Of a DNA stretch of 64,000 nucleotides, positions 35,786-45,053 are shown piece after piece. Made by a program: the position numbers and the translations under genes. Numbering within the stretch: the stretch's first letter is position 1; the number at the start of each line of letters is the position of its first letter. Under the pieces are notes generated by a model, which was not told where the DNA came from, made no database searches, and worked only from the letters and a program-made list of their open reading frames with translations. The stretch comes from Ruminococcus flavefaciens. GTDB taxonomy: Bacteria > Bacillota > Clostridia > Oscillospirales > Ruminococcaceae. The stretch is taken from contig DBYI01000037.1 of the NCBI GenBank assembly GCA_002310115.1, forward strand, positions 1-64,000, in the 5' to 3' direction.

Positions 35786-38045
35786 TTCTTGCCTCTTTCG
35801 CAGCATTCACAAGATTCTTAAGACTTGGAACAGTCTCCTCATTTCCTCTTGTTTTAAGTCCACAATCAGGATTTATCCACAATTTATTATCATTGATACG
35901 CTCTCTCATCTTATTGATAGCAGCCTTTATCTCATCCTTTGAAGGAACTCTCGGTGAGTGAATGTCGTATACTCCTGGACCGACCTCAGTTCTGAAGTTA
36001 TTCTCCTTGAGCACGTCAAGTATGGTTAGATCAGATCTTGAAGCTTCAAAAGTGATAACATCTGCGTCCATATCATCGATATCCTTGATAATATCAGCAA
36101 ATTCGCTGTAACACATATGTGTATGTATCTGGGTTTCAGGCTTTACACCACTATGCACGTATCTAAACGCAGGTATTGCCCAGTCAAGGTAATCCTCTCT
36201 CCAGTCAGACCTGCGAAGCGGCAGCTTCTCACGCAGAGCAGCTTCGTCCACCTGTATAATACTGATACCATTGTTTTCAAGGTCAAGAACCTCCTCACGT
36301 ATAGCAAGAGCTATCTGTAAAGCGCTCTCCCTAAGAGTAATATCCTCTCTTGGGAACGACCAGTTAAGTATAGTAACAGGCCCTGTAAGCATTCCCTTCA
36401 TTGGCTTTTCGGTAAGACTCTGAGCGTAGGTAGACCATTTTACCGTCATAGGTTTTGCACGAGAAATATCCCCCCAAATAACAGGTGGCTTTACACAGCG
36501 TGTACCATATGACTGCACCCACGCTTTTTCTGTAAAGAGATAGCCTTCAAGACATTCGCCGAAGTACTCGACCATATCATTACGCTCGAATTCTCCGTGA
36601 ACCAACACGTCAAGACCTATTTCCTCCTGCAAAGCAATACATTCTGCTATCTTTTTCTCAATAAAGAATTCATAATCGCTGGCAGATATCTCTCCCTTGC
36701 GGTAAGCGCTACGTTTAGCCTTTACATCTGCTGTCTGAGGAAAAGAGCCGATAGTCGTAGTCGGGAACAATGGAAGTCCGAACTTTTCTTTCTGTATAAT
36801 TTCACGCTCTGCAAACTCCGGAAGTCTTATGAAGTCTTTTTCCGTAAGGTCTGCAACCTTTTTTCTTACAGCCTCATTGCCACCACTTCTAGGCTCACTG
36901 TGGAGAGCAGAATTCCTGCGATATTCCTCTGTTTCTGAAGGGCAATGAGCATCTGTTATTCTCTTCAGCTCAGCAAGCTCGGAAAGCTTTTCCTCCGCAT
37001 ATGCTAAATGCTTCTTAAAACGCTCCTCAAGCTTTGTTTCGTTCGCAAGAGTACACGGAACGTGCAGAAGCGAACAAGATGTATTTATAACTATATCATG
37101 TGCAAACTTTTCAAGCTCGGAAAGTGTAATAATTGTCGAAGCATAATTGTTACGCCAGATATTCTTACCGTTCACAACACCAGCAAACAGAGTTTTTTCC
37201 TGTGGAAACCCGTTTTTCCTGACAAGCTCAAGAGACCTTTTACCCTCCGTGAAATCAAAACCTATACCGTCAAGATCCAGTTTGCAGAGCTCCTTGTAAC
37301 AGTCACGAACATCACCGAAATATGTCTGTACAAGCACCTTAATGCTACCCTTATTCGACAATATTTTCTCGTATAAAACAGTGAAAAGACGAATATCATC
37401 GGTATTCATATCCATAACAAGCGACGGCTCGTCAAACTGTACCCACTCTGCACCTAGGTCTCTAAACTTTTTCAACAGTTCCGAATATGCAGCAGCAGTA
37501 CTTTCAATAAAATCAACCGCTTTCTTATTTCCCTTATACCTTGCAAGCTTCAAGAATGTGTAAGCTCCGATGATAACGGGCTTAGTTTTAACACCGCTAT
37601 CAAGAGTTTCACTGAAAAGCTCAAAGGGTTTTGTTCCCACAAGTCTAATTTCCGTGCCGTCATCTATCTCCGGAACCATATAATGATAATTAGTATTGTA
37701 CCACTTCTTCATGGCAAGAGCTTTTACGTCACCTTTTTCGCCCTGATAGCCTCTTGCTGCTGCGAAATATGTATCAAGCTTTGATAGTCCAAGGGCAGTG
37801 TATCTCTCAGGAATTACGTTCAGCAAGAAAGCAGTGTCAAGAACTCCGTCATAGAATGAAAAATCGTTGGACGGGATAAAATCAAGCCCGCTTTTTACCT
37901 GTAAGTTAAGATTATATGCACGAATATCCTTTGCTGTTTTTTCAAGATCTGCCACTGTTATCTCATCACGAAAGTACTTCTCACTTGCGAACTTAAGCTC
38001 ACGTAAATTTCCTATTCTTGGGTATCCGATAATTGATGTCTTCAT
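35772..38045 (-). CDS. metE: Cobalamin-independent methionine synthase
   Basis: Transfers the methyl group of 5-methyl-THF polyglutamate to homocysteine in the cytoplasm. 757 residues, full length, with the two-barrel layout: N-terminal [14 protein letters not shown], then the catalytic half beginning [20 protein letters not shown]. Zinc ligands are in [10 protein letters not shown] and [10 protein letters not shown]. Ribosome site CGGAGGAATAGGAA. First gene of a metE-metF unit; a LysR regulator lies 103 bases upstream on the same strand, and a good promoter in that gap can drive metE separately. Confidence 0.97.
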   Translation of the reverse strand: MKTSIIGYPRIGNLRELKFASEKYFRDEITVADLEKTAKDIRAYNLNLQVKSGLDFIPSNDFSFYDGVLDTAFLLNVIPERYTALGLSKLDTYFAAARGYQGEKGDVKALAMKKWYNTNYHYMVPEIDDGTEIRLVGTKPFELFSETLDSGVKTKPVIIGAYTFLKLARYKGNKKAVDFIESTAAAYSELLKKFRDLGAEWVQFDEPSLVMDMNTDDIRLFTVLYEKILSNKGSIKVLVQTYFGDVRDCYKELCKLDLDGIGFDFTEGKRSLELVRKNGFPQEKTLFAGVVNGKNIWRNNYASTIITLSELEKFAHDIVINTSCSLLHVPCTLANETKLEERFKKHLAYAEEKLSELAELKRITDAHCPSETEEYRRNSALHSEPRSGGNEAVRKKVADLTEKDFIRLPEFAEREIIQKEKFGLPLFPTTTIGSFPQTADVKAKRSAYRKGEISASDYEFFIEKKIAECIALQEEIGLDVLVHGEFERNDMVEYFGECLEGYLFTEKAWVQSYGTRCVKPPVIWGDISRAKPMTVKWSTYAQSLTEKPMKGMLTGPVTILNWSFPREDITLRESALQIALAIREEVLDLENNGISIIQVDEAALREKLPLRRSDWREDYLDWAIPAFRYVHSGVKPETQIHTHMCYSEFADIIKDIDDMDADVITFEASRSDLTILDVLKENNFRTEVGPGVYDIHSPRVPSKDEIKAAINKMRERINDNKLWINPDCGLKTRGNEETVPSLKNLVNAAKEARNENS

Positions 38046-38080
38046 TTCCTATTCCTCCGATATGTTTTAGTTCTTTATCA

Positions 38081-38110
38081 ATTATATCATATCAATCAGA
38101 AATGTGTTAA
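38081..38110 (-). promoter_or_regulatory. Promoter of metE-metF
   Basis: Minus-strand TTAACA (38110-38105), 18 bases, extended -10 TGATATAAT (38086-38081 for the hexamer). No T-box or SAM riboswitch fits in the short leader. Confidence 0.75.
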
Positions 38111-38148
38111 TATCAAAAAGAAATGTAGTTCCATAGCTAAAAGCTATA

Positions 38149-39060
38149 TCAGGAAGAATAATTTGCGATGTACTCCTTAAGATGCTCGAGATACCGCTCC
38201 GTAAGCTCGTTCATTGGACGGTCAGTGGTGGTTATGTAGCCTATTTCCATTTCCTCGTCGCTTACGAGAGGGATTGAAACAATATTGCTGCCGTTAAGGT
38301 CAGAACTAAGTATTCCAGACGATATTGTATATCCGTCAAGTCCGATAAGAAGATTAAAAAGTGTCGCCCTGTCGGAAACCACTATATTTTTGGGGCTTTC
38401 CGCTGTTATATGAAGTTCCTCCGCAAAGTAAAAAGAGTTTTTTACGCCCTGATCGTATGTAAGACGTGGAAAAGCCTTCAGATCGTCGAGAGTTACTGAG
38501 CTTCTGCCCACAAGGGGATTGCTTCTGCTGACAAAAACATGGGGCTTCGCAACAAAAAGTGGCTCAAAATGTATCTCCTCGTTCTGTAAAATATGCCTTA
38601 TAACCTCTCGATTGAAGCTACTGAGAAAAAGGACTCCTATATCGCTTCTGTGAGTGCGGACGTCCTCAATTATCTCTGCTGTTTTCAGTTCACGAAGGGA
38701 AAATTCGTACTTATCCCGACCGTATTCACGCACAAGTGCCACAAATGCATTGACTACAAATGCATAGTGCTGTGCAGATACTGCAAAAGCCCTTCTCGGT
38801 GGGGCAGTGGATTTGTACTCGTTTTCGAGCAGCTCTGCCTGTTCTACGATCTGCCGTGCGTATGAAAGAAACTTTGTTCCGTCTTCAGAAAGATAAACCC
38901 CCCTGTTGCTCCGGTTGAAAATGATTATGCCCATTTCCTTCTCCAGCTCTGCAACAGATTTTGAAAGGCTTGGCTGAGCTATAAAAAGGCGCTGTGCCGC
39001 AGTAGTTATAGAACCTGTTTCAGCTATTGTAATAATGTATTTAAGCTGCTGTAAAGTCAT
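38149..39060 (-). CDS. LysR-family transcriptional regulator
   Basis: 303 residues: N-terminal winged HTH (MTLQQLKYIITIAETGSITTAAQRLFIAQPSLSKSVAELE region) and C-terminal substrate-binding fold (FEPLFVAKPHVFVSRSNPL, GLDGYTISSGIL). It lies directly upstream of metE-metF in the same orientation, so a MetR- or CysB-like control of methionine synthesis is plausible. ATG after AAAGGAG. Effector unknown. Confidence 0.88.
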   Translation of the reverse strand: MTLQQLKYIITIAETGSITTAAQRLFIAQPSLSKSVAELEKEMGIIIFNRSNRGVYLSEDGTKFLSYARQIVEQAELLENEYKSTAPPRRAFAVSAQHYAFVVNAFVALVREYGRDKYEFSLRELKTAEIIEDVRTHRSDIGVLFLSSFNREVIRHILQNEEIHFEPLFVAKPHVFVSRSNPLVGRSSVTLDDLKAFPRLTYDQGVKNSFYFAEELHITAESPKNIVVSDRATLFNLLIGLDGYTISSGILSSDLNGSNIVSIPLVSDEEMEIGYITTTDRPMNELTERYLEHLKEYIANYSS

Positions 39061-39122
39061 ATTGTTCTCCTTTTTCGATTGTATTTTTTTCTTTTACAAT
39101 ATATATCGCAGACACTTAAAGC

Positions 39123-39255
39123 AAAAAGCCGCTTAAACGTGATGTTTATATAACAGTTTTATGCCTTCTATCGAATAAAACTATTTTGAAAAAGAGTTCT
39201 ACCACGATATAAAATATAAGCTTTTATATACTCATCACCACTAAAGCGGCTTTTT
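39123..39255 (-). other. Long-range inverted repeat downstream of the CotH-lectin gene
   Basis: Arms 39123-39144 and 39233-39255 pair on the minus strand: AAAAAGCCGCTT with CATCAC continuation, about 88 bases apart. Inside, ATATAAAA/TTTTATAT can also pair. On the minus strand the structure ends in a GCTTTTTGCTTT tract, so it could terminate the CotH gene; the large loop is unusual. Confidence 0.55.
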
Positions 39256-39279
39256 ATTAAAATACTAGTTATTCACTCA

Positions 39280-42200
39280 TCAGAATGACTTGATATCTCC
39301 CATTATGAACTTCTTAAGAAGAACAAGATCAGCGCTGTTTATAGCATCATCATCATTGATATCAGCAGCTCCAAAATTATCAGCTTCTCCCGTAAGAACT
39401 GCCCTTTTCATGCAGCAAAGATCGTAAACATCGATCTTTCCATCCTCATTCAGATCGCCGATAGCATATTTATTGACAGTCTTGTCTGGCCTCCACCAAT
39501 TTACATTATAAAGGTAACCTTCTCCACCTTTAAATGCGTAGTAAACATCATGCTTGCCATTGATCTCATTGATAGCACATGTTTGTGTATTCCATGTCTG
39601 CCAGCCACTTGTGCTTTTAATATCCATTTTTCCTATGACCTGACCATTCGGATCATCAATACGAATCTCAAGGGAAGCATTTGCGCCGTTTGAACCTATA
39701 CGGAAATCGATTTTTCTGACGTTAGTCAGGTCTATCTGCTTGAATCCGATATAGTCGCCGTTTTCGGCATATGCAACATCAAGTCCACCCTCAGAACAGG
39801 TCTCTGTGTCTATTCCGGACATATAATCATAAGTCTCAGCCTGTACGACAGGAGCAAGTGCTTTTGTACCACTTCTGGTCTGAGTCGTATTCGTCTGAGC
39901 GGAAGTTGTTTCCCATTCGCAGACAAATCCCATATTGTCGATATTACCTGCCCATCCTGTGAGCTCGTTGTCGTCCCACTTGCCGTTGTGCTTCATAATT
40001 ATCATGTAGTTCTCAACACCTGCGTAATTGTCGGGCTTTCCGGTCTCCCAGTTGGTATAGTTCATTGCTTCGCCTGTGACCCAGTTGATCTTTCCATTTT
40101 TATCACGGCTGCTGCCTATCCAGTAATATGGTTTTGTTGCAGACTGAGCGTTTATTGCATTGAATATTTCTGTCTGCTCTTTCTCGGATGTTATTACGGC
40201 AAGATGACCGCCCAGGCTCTCGCAGTAATTCTTTGCGTCCTCCCATGTGAGGCCATCATTGAATACCTTGTATTTCACAGAATTTGAACGGGTCGTCGTT
40301 GTGCCAGCCTTGGTGGTCGTGGTGGTGGCTACTGTAGTTTTGGTGGTTGTAGCAGTGGTTGTGGCAACAGTTGTAGTCACAGGTGCTGGATCGTTGACAC
40401 CACGATATACAGCTTCCACTGTTGCATCTCCTTCAAGTTTTATCTTGATGGACTGGGCATTGGCATCTCCATTTGTGATCCTTGCACCGTTGATCTTCCA
40501 GTATGAGAATACACGTCCTTCAACAGGGATAGCTTTGATGTAAATATCGTAATCAGAGTGATAATTTCCGCTCCAACTACTTATAGTTCCAAGGTCAAGG
40601 GAATTGAGCTTGATGCTTCCGCTGTCGGCAGTATTTACAATATTAAGCTTGTGAGTGCCTGAGGAAAGTCTCATGGCAGATCTTGTTGTACGCTCGGCAA
40701 CAGCAGGACGCTGTGTATAGAACTCGGTAACAGTGTTCATATCGCCTTCAAAGCGTCTTTCTGCATTTGAGCCGGATAAACTGCCTGAATGGAAGCGTGC
40801 GAACGTATCTGCGACCTGCTGCTTGAAATTGGACCTGTATTTGTTGATGACAGCTTTTACCCTGTTGGGTTCAAAACTTGTATTGATAAGGTCCATCATT
40901 GTCCTTGCGAATTTCAGTCTGAACTGTTCATTCCTGAGCAGTCCGTTGAATACTTTTGCAAGCTGACTATAGTTTCCGTTTATACGATTGTAACAGTCGG
41001 CTGAATAGGACTTATCCTCAGTACCATAAAGGCCCTGTCCGGATTCGGTATCAAAGAGTATCATGCGCCATTTGCCGTCAGCATACGGATTTGTCTCATC
41101 GACAACATTTGAACGCCATGCACTGTAATTATTCTGAGGCCAGTCTGCATTCGACCAGTATATCTGAGCTGCAAAATATTCCATAAATCCCTGGATATCA
41201 ACCTTGCTGCAGAATTCGTCATATGACATATTTCCGTTTGCGATACGGTCACAGAGATCACGCCAGTCTCTGAGGTCATTATCCGAACCTTCCTCAAGTC
41301 CGCCGTTCTTTATGATTGCTACGTCGCTTTTCTTTATTCCATAATGATCGTTGATATAGCTCTTGTTGATCTTTTCCATTATCTGGTAAATACCCCAGAA
41401 CTCTCCATCGACGAATACGATGCATTCCGATGTAGCCTGAGATGCGAATGATTTGTCGCTTACGAGATTCTGGTTGATACTGTCACGGAAGAAAGCTCCT
41501 GTATTGTCATTTCCGCCGTTACGGAGAACAATGCCGTTAAATTTCTTTATAGCCTTACCGTTTGTTGCCTTTACAGCACTGCCGGAGAAGAAATCATAAT
41601 TGAATTCCTCTGCGCCGTATTCTTTATCTGTAAAGATATTGAAGCTCTTCTGTGCGAGAGCTCTTGAGAAAGCGCCTTTTATACGGATACCAACATTCTG
41701 ATCGATGACCTTTTCGCCGTTCTCAAACATGGTGAATCTTGCTGGGCGTTCCCATTCCTTGCCCTTCATGGTATAATTTGCGCGGTATTCCCAAGGATTT
41801 TTTGCACCGTTATACTTGTTCTCGTCGTAGACCTTTCCGAGGCAGTATATGCCTTTATCATGGTCGAAAAGATTGCCAGGGTCTGTTACAAGAGAGACCA
41901 CCTTCATATTTTTATAGTAGCCCGAGTTGGTCTTGCCGATAAAATAAGTATTTGTAATATATTCACTTGCACGGTTCTCCTTGTCCACTGCAACAGCTCT
42001 TACAACGAAAGCTTTATCCACATTTCCACGCGGAGCTTCTGCGCCGTTGGGAACGATATCTGTACGTGCGCTCAGTCGGTTCTCGGTATCGGACATATCC
42101 TTCACTGTGATAGGCTCGGTGTACTTTTTAGAGCCGTATACAGGATCGCTGCCGTCTGTGGTATAGTATATATCACATCCCTCATCAGCAGTGAGTGTAA

Positions 42201-42795
42201 GGGAAAAGCTGCTATCGTAAAAGCCACTTTCCTTTGAGAATTTCGGCGCGTGTACTGCATCGCTTCCTTCCGGAGCGGTATTTGGCTTATCCGGTGTACC
42301 TTTCAGCGTATAGAACACGCCGCTTCCATCAGGATACTGTCCATATGTGTCGTCAGCCGCAAGTGCTCCAACAGTCACAGTCTGGACTTTATTGCCGTTC
42401 GAGTCACTAAGCATAAGCGTTTCGCCCGAAGCTGAAAGTCCAAAAGGAGCTATTGTTCTGTCATTTGCTGCTGCGTCACTGTCACAAAATACGATAAGTC
42501 TTCCATCAGCTGATATACTTGTTCCATCAGGGAATACGTATTTACGAGGCTCACTTTCATTATCAGAAAGTCCCCAGCCTGAAATATCAGCTTCTGTCTT
42601 TGAACTGTTGTACAGCTCTATCCAGTCGTAGCATTTCCCGTCTGCTGCCGGATATGAGTTGTTTTTTGTGCAGATTTCGTTTAACGATATTTGTACGTTC
42701 GTATCTGCTTTTACAGGAAAATATGATGCAGTCTGCAAAAGCAGCCCGAGGCACAATATTCCTGCAATGGTGTGTCTTTTTGAAGTTTTTTTCAT
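39280..42795 (-). CDS. CotH-like protein with lamin-tail, C-type lectin, CBM6 and dockerin
   Basis: Secreted, 1171 residues. ATG at 42795 after GGAGGG; the in-frame TTG upstream overlaps the ribosome site. Domains in order: signal peptide; lamin-tail domain (EICTKNNSYPAADGKCYDWIEL); chitobiase C-terminal-like fold (IYYTTDGSDPVYGSK); CotH core (GIRIKGAFSRALAQKSFNIF, IVFVDGEFWGIYQIMEKI, KWRMILFDTESGQG); Thr linker (40290-40390); C-type lectin fold (WEDAKNYCESLGGHLAVI ... WIGSSRD ... WDDNELTGW, 39910-40270); CBM6 (AETYDYMSG ... WWRP, 39470-39850); dockerin (GDLNEDGKIDVYDL ... DINDDDAINSADL). The Asp pair seen in the other CotH protein is D-T-E here, which may alter activity. The lectin and CBM6 suggest targeting to glycans. 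Confidence 0.88.
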   Translation of the reverse strand: MKKTSKRHTIAGILCLGLLLQTASYFPVKADTNVQISLNEICTKNNSYPAADGKCYDWIELYNSSKTEADISGWGLSDNESEPRKYVFPDGTSISADGRLIVFCDSDAAANDRTIAPFGLSASGETLMLSDSNGNKVQTVTVGALAADDTYGQYPDGSGVFYTLKGTPDKPNTAPEGSDAVHAPKFSKESGFYDSSFSLTLTADEGCDIYYTTDGSDPVYGSKKYTEPITVKDMSDTENRLSARTDIVPNGAEAPRGNVDKAFVVRAVAVDKENRASEYITNTYFIGKTNSGYYKNMKVVSLVTDPGNLFDHDKGIYCLGKVYDENKYNGAKNPWEYRANYTMKGKEWERPARFTMFENGEKVIDQNVGIRIKGAFSRALAQKSFNIFTDKEYGAEEFNYDFFSGSAVKATNGKAIKKFNGIVLRNGGNDNTGAFFRDSINQNLVSDKSFASQATSECIVFVDGEFWGIYQIMEKINKSYINDHYGIKKSDVAIIKNGGLEEGSDNDLRDWRDLCDRIANGNMSYDEFCSKVDIQGFMEYFAAQIYWSNADWPQNNYSAWRSNVVDETNPYADGKWRMILFDTESGQGLYGTEDKSYSADCYNRINGNYSQLAKVFNGLLRNEQFRLKFARTMMDLINTSFEPNRVKAVINKYRSNFKQQVADTFARFHSGSLSGSNAERRFEGDMNTVTEFYTQRPAVAERTTRSAMRLSSGTHKLNIVNTADSGSIKLNSLDLGTISSWSGNYHSDYDIYIKAIPVEGRVFSYWKINGARITNGDANAQSIKIKLEGDATVEAVYRGVNDPAPVTTTVATTTATTTKTTVATTTTTKAGTTTTRSNSVKYKVFNDGLTWEDAKNYCESLGGHLAVITSEKEQTEIFNAINAQSATKPYYWIGSSRDKNGKINWVTGEAMNYTNWETGKPDNYAGVENYMIIMKHNGKWDDNELTGWAGNIDNMGFVCEWETTSAQTNTTQTRSGTKALAPVVQAETYDYMSGIDTETCSEGGLDVAYAENGDYIGFKQIDLTNVRKIDFRIGSNGANASLEIRIDDPNGQVIGKMDIKSTSGWQTWNTQTCAINEINGKHDVYYAFKGGEGYLYNVNWWRPDKTVNKYAIGDLNEDGKIDVYDLCCMKRAVLTGEADNFGAADINDDDAINSADLVLLKKFIMGDIKSF

Positions 42796-42903
42796 TTTTC
42801 CCTCCAACGATTATTTCTTACCCTCTGAATAGTGATCCGTTCGGATCAAAATCTGTCACTTTTACTTGTCAGATTAAATATTATAATGCATTACAACTTA
42901 AAT

Positions 42904-42932
42904 ATTATATCATATATACAAGGCTATTTCAA
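42904..42932 (-). promoter_or_regulatory. Promoter of the CotH-lectin gene
   Basis: Minus-strand TTGAAA (42932-42927), 17 bases, TGATATAAT with hexamer 42909-42904; leader of about 100 bases. Confidence 0.8.
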
Positions 42933-43071
42933 GCGGTTTTTTGAATTATTTTATTATTAAAGCAGAAAAAAAAGCCAAGTTTGAAAGCTTAAATCTTAAC
43001 AAATTCCACAACAAAACTTAATTTTCTCATTTCAGTATACAAAATATGTCGCCCACAGCTTCTGCATAAAG

Positions 43072-43100
43072 TGACAAATGTCATTCATGAAGTGACATTC
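43072..43100. promoter_or_regulatory. Inverted repeats upstream of the lipid operon promoter
   Basis: TGACAAATGTCA (43072-43083) is a perfect palindrome apart from its centre; its right arm pairs again with TGACATT at 43093-43099. The block ends six bases before the -35 box, where an activator or repressor would bind. Confidence 0.5.
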
Positions 43101-43105
43101 GTAAC

Positions 43106-43134
43106 TTGAGAAATAAGGCGCAAATAAATATAAT
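43106..43134 (+). promoter_or_regulatory. Promoter of the five-gene lipid operon
   Basis: TTGAGA (43106-43111), 17 bases, TATAAT (43129-43134), 32 bases before ATG. Confidence 0.8.
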
Positions 43135-43166
43135 ATAATCAATGACAACACTTTGGAGGTGCTTTT

Positions 43167-43532
43167 ATGAAGAATAAAAATATTTTTCAGAGCATAAGAT
43201 GTGCGGCACACGGCATTGCTGAGTGCTACAAAAGCGAAAGGAACTTCATGGAATACACAGCTATTGCGCTTTTCTTTTTAATTCTCAATATTCTGCTGCA
43301 CTGTGCGGTTTGGGAATACATAGTATTCGTCGCCTTAGTAACTGCCGCATTTTCCGCTGAGTTCCTAAATACTGCTATCGAACGTGTCATCGACACCTAC
43401 GACAACAATATCAATGAGAAGAATCGATTCATCAAGGACGCAGCAGCAGGCGGAGTTCTTACCATATCAGCAGCATTCTTTATAACTGAGGCAATAATAC
43501 TCATTCCTAAAGCTTTAACATTGATAAAATGA
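43167..43532 (+). CDS. DgkA-family lipid kinase (diacylglycerol or undecaprenol kinase)
   Basis: Small integral membrane kinase, 121 residues, three hydrophobic helices. The family core is clear: KSERNF near the N-terminus, AEFLNTAIERVID with the catalytic-region Glu and Asn, and IKDAAAGGVLTI. In Gram-positives this family phosphorylates undecaprenol; diacylglycerol is the alternative. Ribosome site TTTGGAGG. First gene of a run of five; it overlaps the next gene by four bases (ATGA). The context of prenyltransferase and CTP-transferase genes suggests a lipid alcohol substrate. Confidence 0.9.
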   Translation: MKNKNIFQSIRCAAHGIAECYKSERNFMEYTAIALFFLILNILLHCAVWEYIVFVALVTAAFSAEFLNTAIERVIDTYDNNINEKNRFIKDAAAGGVLTISAAFFITEAIILIPKALTLIK

Positions 43533-44125
43533 ATCTATTTACTGAAATAGCACAGATATATGCAACTCTCACATCGGTGATAATTGCTGGAGTGCTGAAC
43601 ATGATATTCGTAAAGCTACCAATAATTGAAAGCCTGAAAAAGCCTATTGATCAAGGGAAATATCTCCGTGACGGTAAACGCTTGTTTGGAGAAAACAAGA
43701 CATGGAAAGGTTTTATCGGAATGATAATTCTCGGTGGAGTTTCCCAGGTTATATGGGGCGCAGTCTGTTCAACATTTCCACTTCTGGAAGCTCAAAACCA
43801 GCTCATTGCTGTTCATGGTAACAGCTTCTCGCTGAATCTCAGCACAGGACTTCTTTTCGGACTTGCCTATGCTTTATTTGAACTTCCAAACAGCTTTATA
43901 AAGCGCAGAGCAGGGATTCAGGCAGGCAAGACTGACAAAGGCTTTAAAGGTGCATTATTCTACGTTATTGACCAGATAGACTCACTTTTAGGAGTAGTTC
44001 TGTGTCTCAGCATGCTCTGTCATATAAGCTTTTTACAATATTGGCTTTACATTCTTGTTGGATTTTTTACACATTCGGCTGTTAACCTGATACTATATGC
44101 ACTCAGGATACGCCGAAACATTTAA
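43529..44125 (+). CDS. CarS-like CDP-lipid synthase family protein
   Basis: 198-residue membrane protein with about five hydrophobic segments. The stretch LRDGKRLFGENKTWKGFIG and later FELPNSFIKRRAGIQAG ... VIDQIDSLLG match the signature of the DUF46/CarS family, whose archaeal members make CDP-archaeol from CTP and a prenylated glycerol phosphate. Activity on a bacterial lipid phosphate is inferred. It overlaps the kinase gene by four bases and is followed by the prenyltransferase gene after 13 bases. Confidence 0.75.
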   Translation: MNLFTEIAQIYATLTSVIIAGVLNMIFVKLPIIESLKKPIDQGKYLRDGKRLFGENKTWKGFIGMIILGGVSQVIWGAVCSTFPLLEAQNQLIAVHGNSFSLNLSTGLLFGLAYALFELPNSFIKRRAGIQAGKTDKGFKGALFYVIDQIDSLLGVVLCLSMLCHISFLQYWLYILVGFFTHSAVNLILYALRIRRNI

Positions 44126-44138
44126 GGGGGAAACTACC

Positions 44139-45053
44139 ATGTTAAAACGTCTTAATATCTATTTCAAGGAAATGTATCCTATTATACCACGTCTTATACT
44201 GGGATTTATAGTATTCGGCGAAATATATTTTATAGTACTGCTAAATAATGGAGTTACAGATTTCAGCATATCCTTAGCCGAATTAATTGGTGGCTTTACA
44301 GTATTCAGCTTTCTGTGCTGGCTTAGGATAGCCGATGACTTCAAGGACTACGAGTTGGACTGCAGACTTTTTTCGCACCGTCCTCTCCCCTCTGGAAGAG
44401 TTACAAAAAAGGACCTTGCAATATTCATTACCTCGCTTATCGCAGTAACTGTAATTCTCAACTTCATATTTCTCAATAATTTTCTATTCTTCCTTTTTCT
44501 TTACATATACGGGACATTGATGTCGCTGTGGTTTTTTCAGAAAAAGAAGATACAGAAAAGTCTGCCTCTGGCACTGGTAACACACAATCCTGTGCAGATG
44601 ATACTTAATATATATATTATCTCATTTACCTGCATAAAATATGGACTTTCCGCACTCACTCTCACCAATTTTCTCGCAATGATGACGCTTTACTTTCCTG
44701 CTCTTATATGGGAAATATCACGAAAGATAAGAGCTCCTAAAGACGAGACTGAGTACGTTACATATTCTAAGCTTTTTGGATATAAAAAACCAGTAAAGTT
44801 CGTACTTGTACTAACTCTTGTAGATATTCTCACAAATATCCTTCTTGTTTACAGACTAAGCTGGATATCCGTAGCTGCTCTTCTCATAAATGTTGCATGG
44901 ATGACATGGAAATTCGTGGAATTTATTGATAACCCAACAAAATTCAAGCTAGTTGAAAAAGTCGAAAAATACACATACATACAGGAGACAATAATGCTCA
45001 TGACCGTTGCAGGATATATCATTACGCAGAGAATGGGGGTCAATATGATATGA
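44139..45053 (+). CDS. UbiA-family prenyltransferase
   Basis: 304-residue polytopic membrane protein (eight to nine helices). The first Asp-rich motif is IADDFKDYELDCRLFSHRPLPSGRV and the second region APKDETEYVTYSKLFG, as in UbiA enzymes that attach prenyl chains to aromatic rings, glycerol phosphates or sugars. ATG at 44139 follows AAGGGGG; a longer frame from 44097 would overlap the preceding gene. Its stop overlaps the next start (ATGATGA). The acceptor is unknown; glycerol-1-phosphate type chemistry would fit the CarS-like neighbour. Confidence 0.82.
   Translation: MLKRLNIYFKEMYPIIPRLILGFIVFGEIYFIVLLNNGVTDFSISLAELIGGFTVFSFLCWLRIADDFKDYELDCRLFSHRPLPSGRVTKKDLAIFITSLIAVTVILNFIFLNNFLFFLFLYIYGTLMSLWFFQKKKIQKSLPLALVTHNPVQMILNIYIISFTCIKYGLSALTLTNFLAMMTLYFPALIWEISRKIRAPKDETEYVTYSKLFGYKKPVKFVLVLTLVDILTNILLVYRLSWISVAALLINVAWMTWKFVEFIDNPTKFKLVEKVEKYTYIQETIMLMTVAGYIITQRMGVNMI

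Larger units (their letters stand above)
42796..43166. other. Divergent intergenic region, CotH-lectin gene / lipid operon
   Basis: About 370 bases with a promoter for each side (42904-42932 minus, 43106-43134 plus) and a block of inverted repeats at 43072-43100. No gene seen. Confidence 0.6.

Noticed and set aside
38046..38148. T-box or SAM riboswitch before metE
   Set aside because: The whole gap is about 100 bases with a promoter inside; no specifier stem, SAM core or terminator hairpin is visible.
43529..44125. Evidence of transfer from archaea for the CarS-like gene
   Set aside because: Base composition and codon use look like the neighbours, and members of this family are also found in bacteria; no sign of recent transfer can be read from the sequence.
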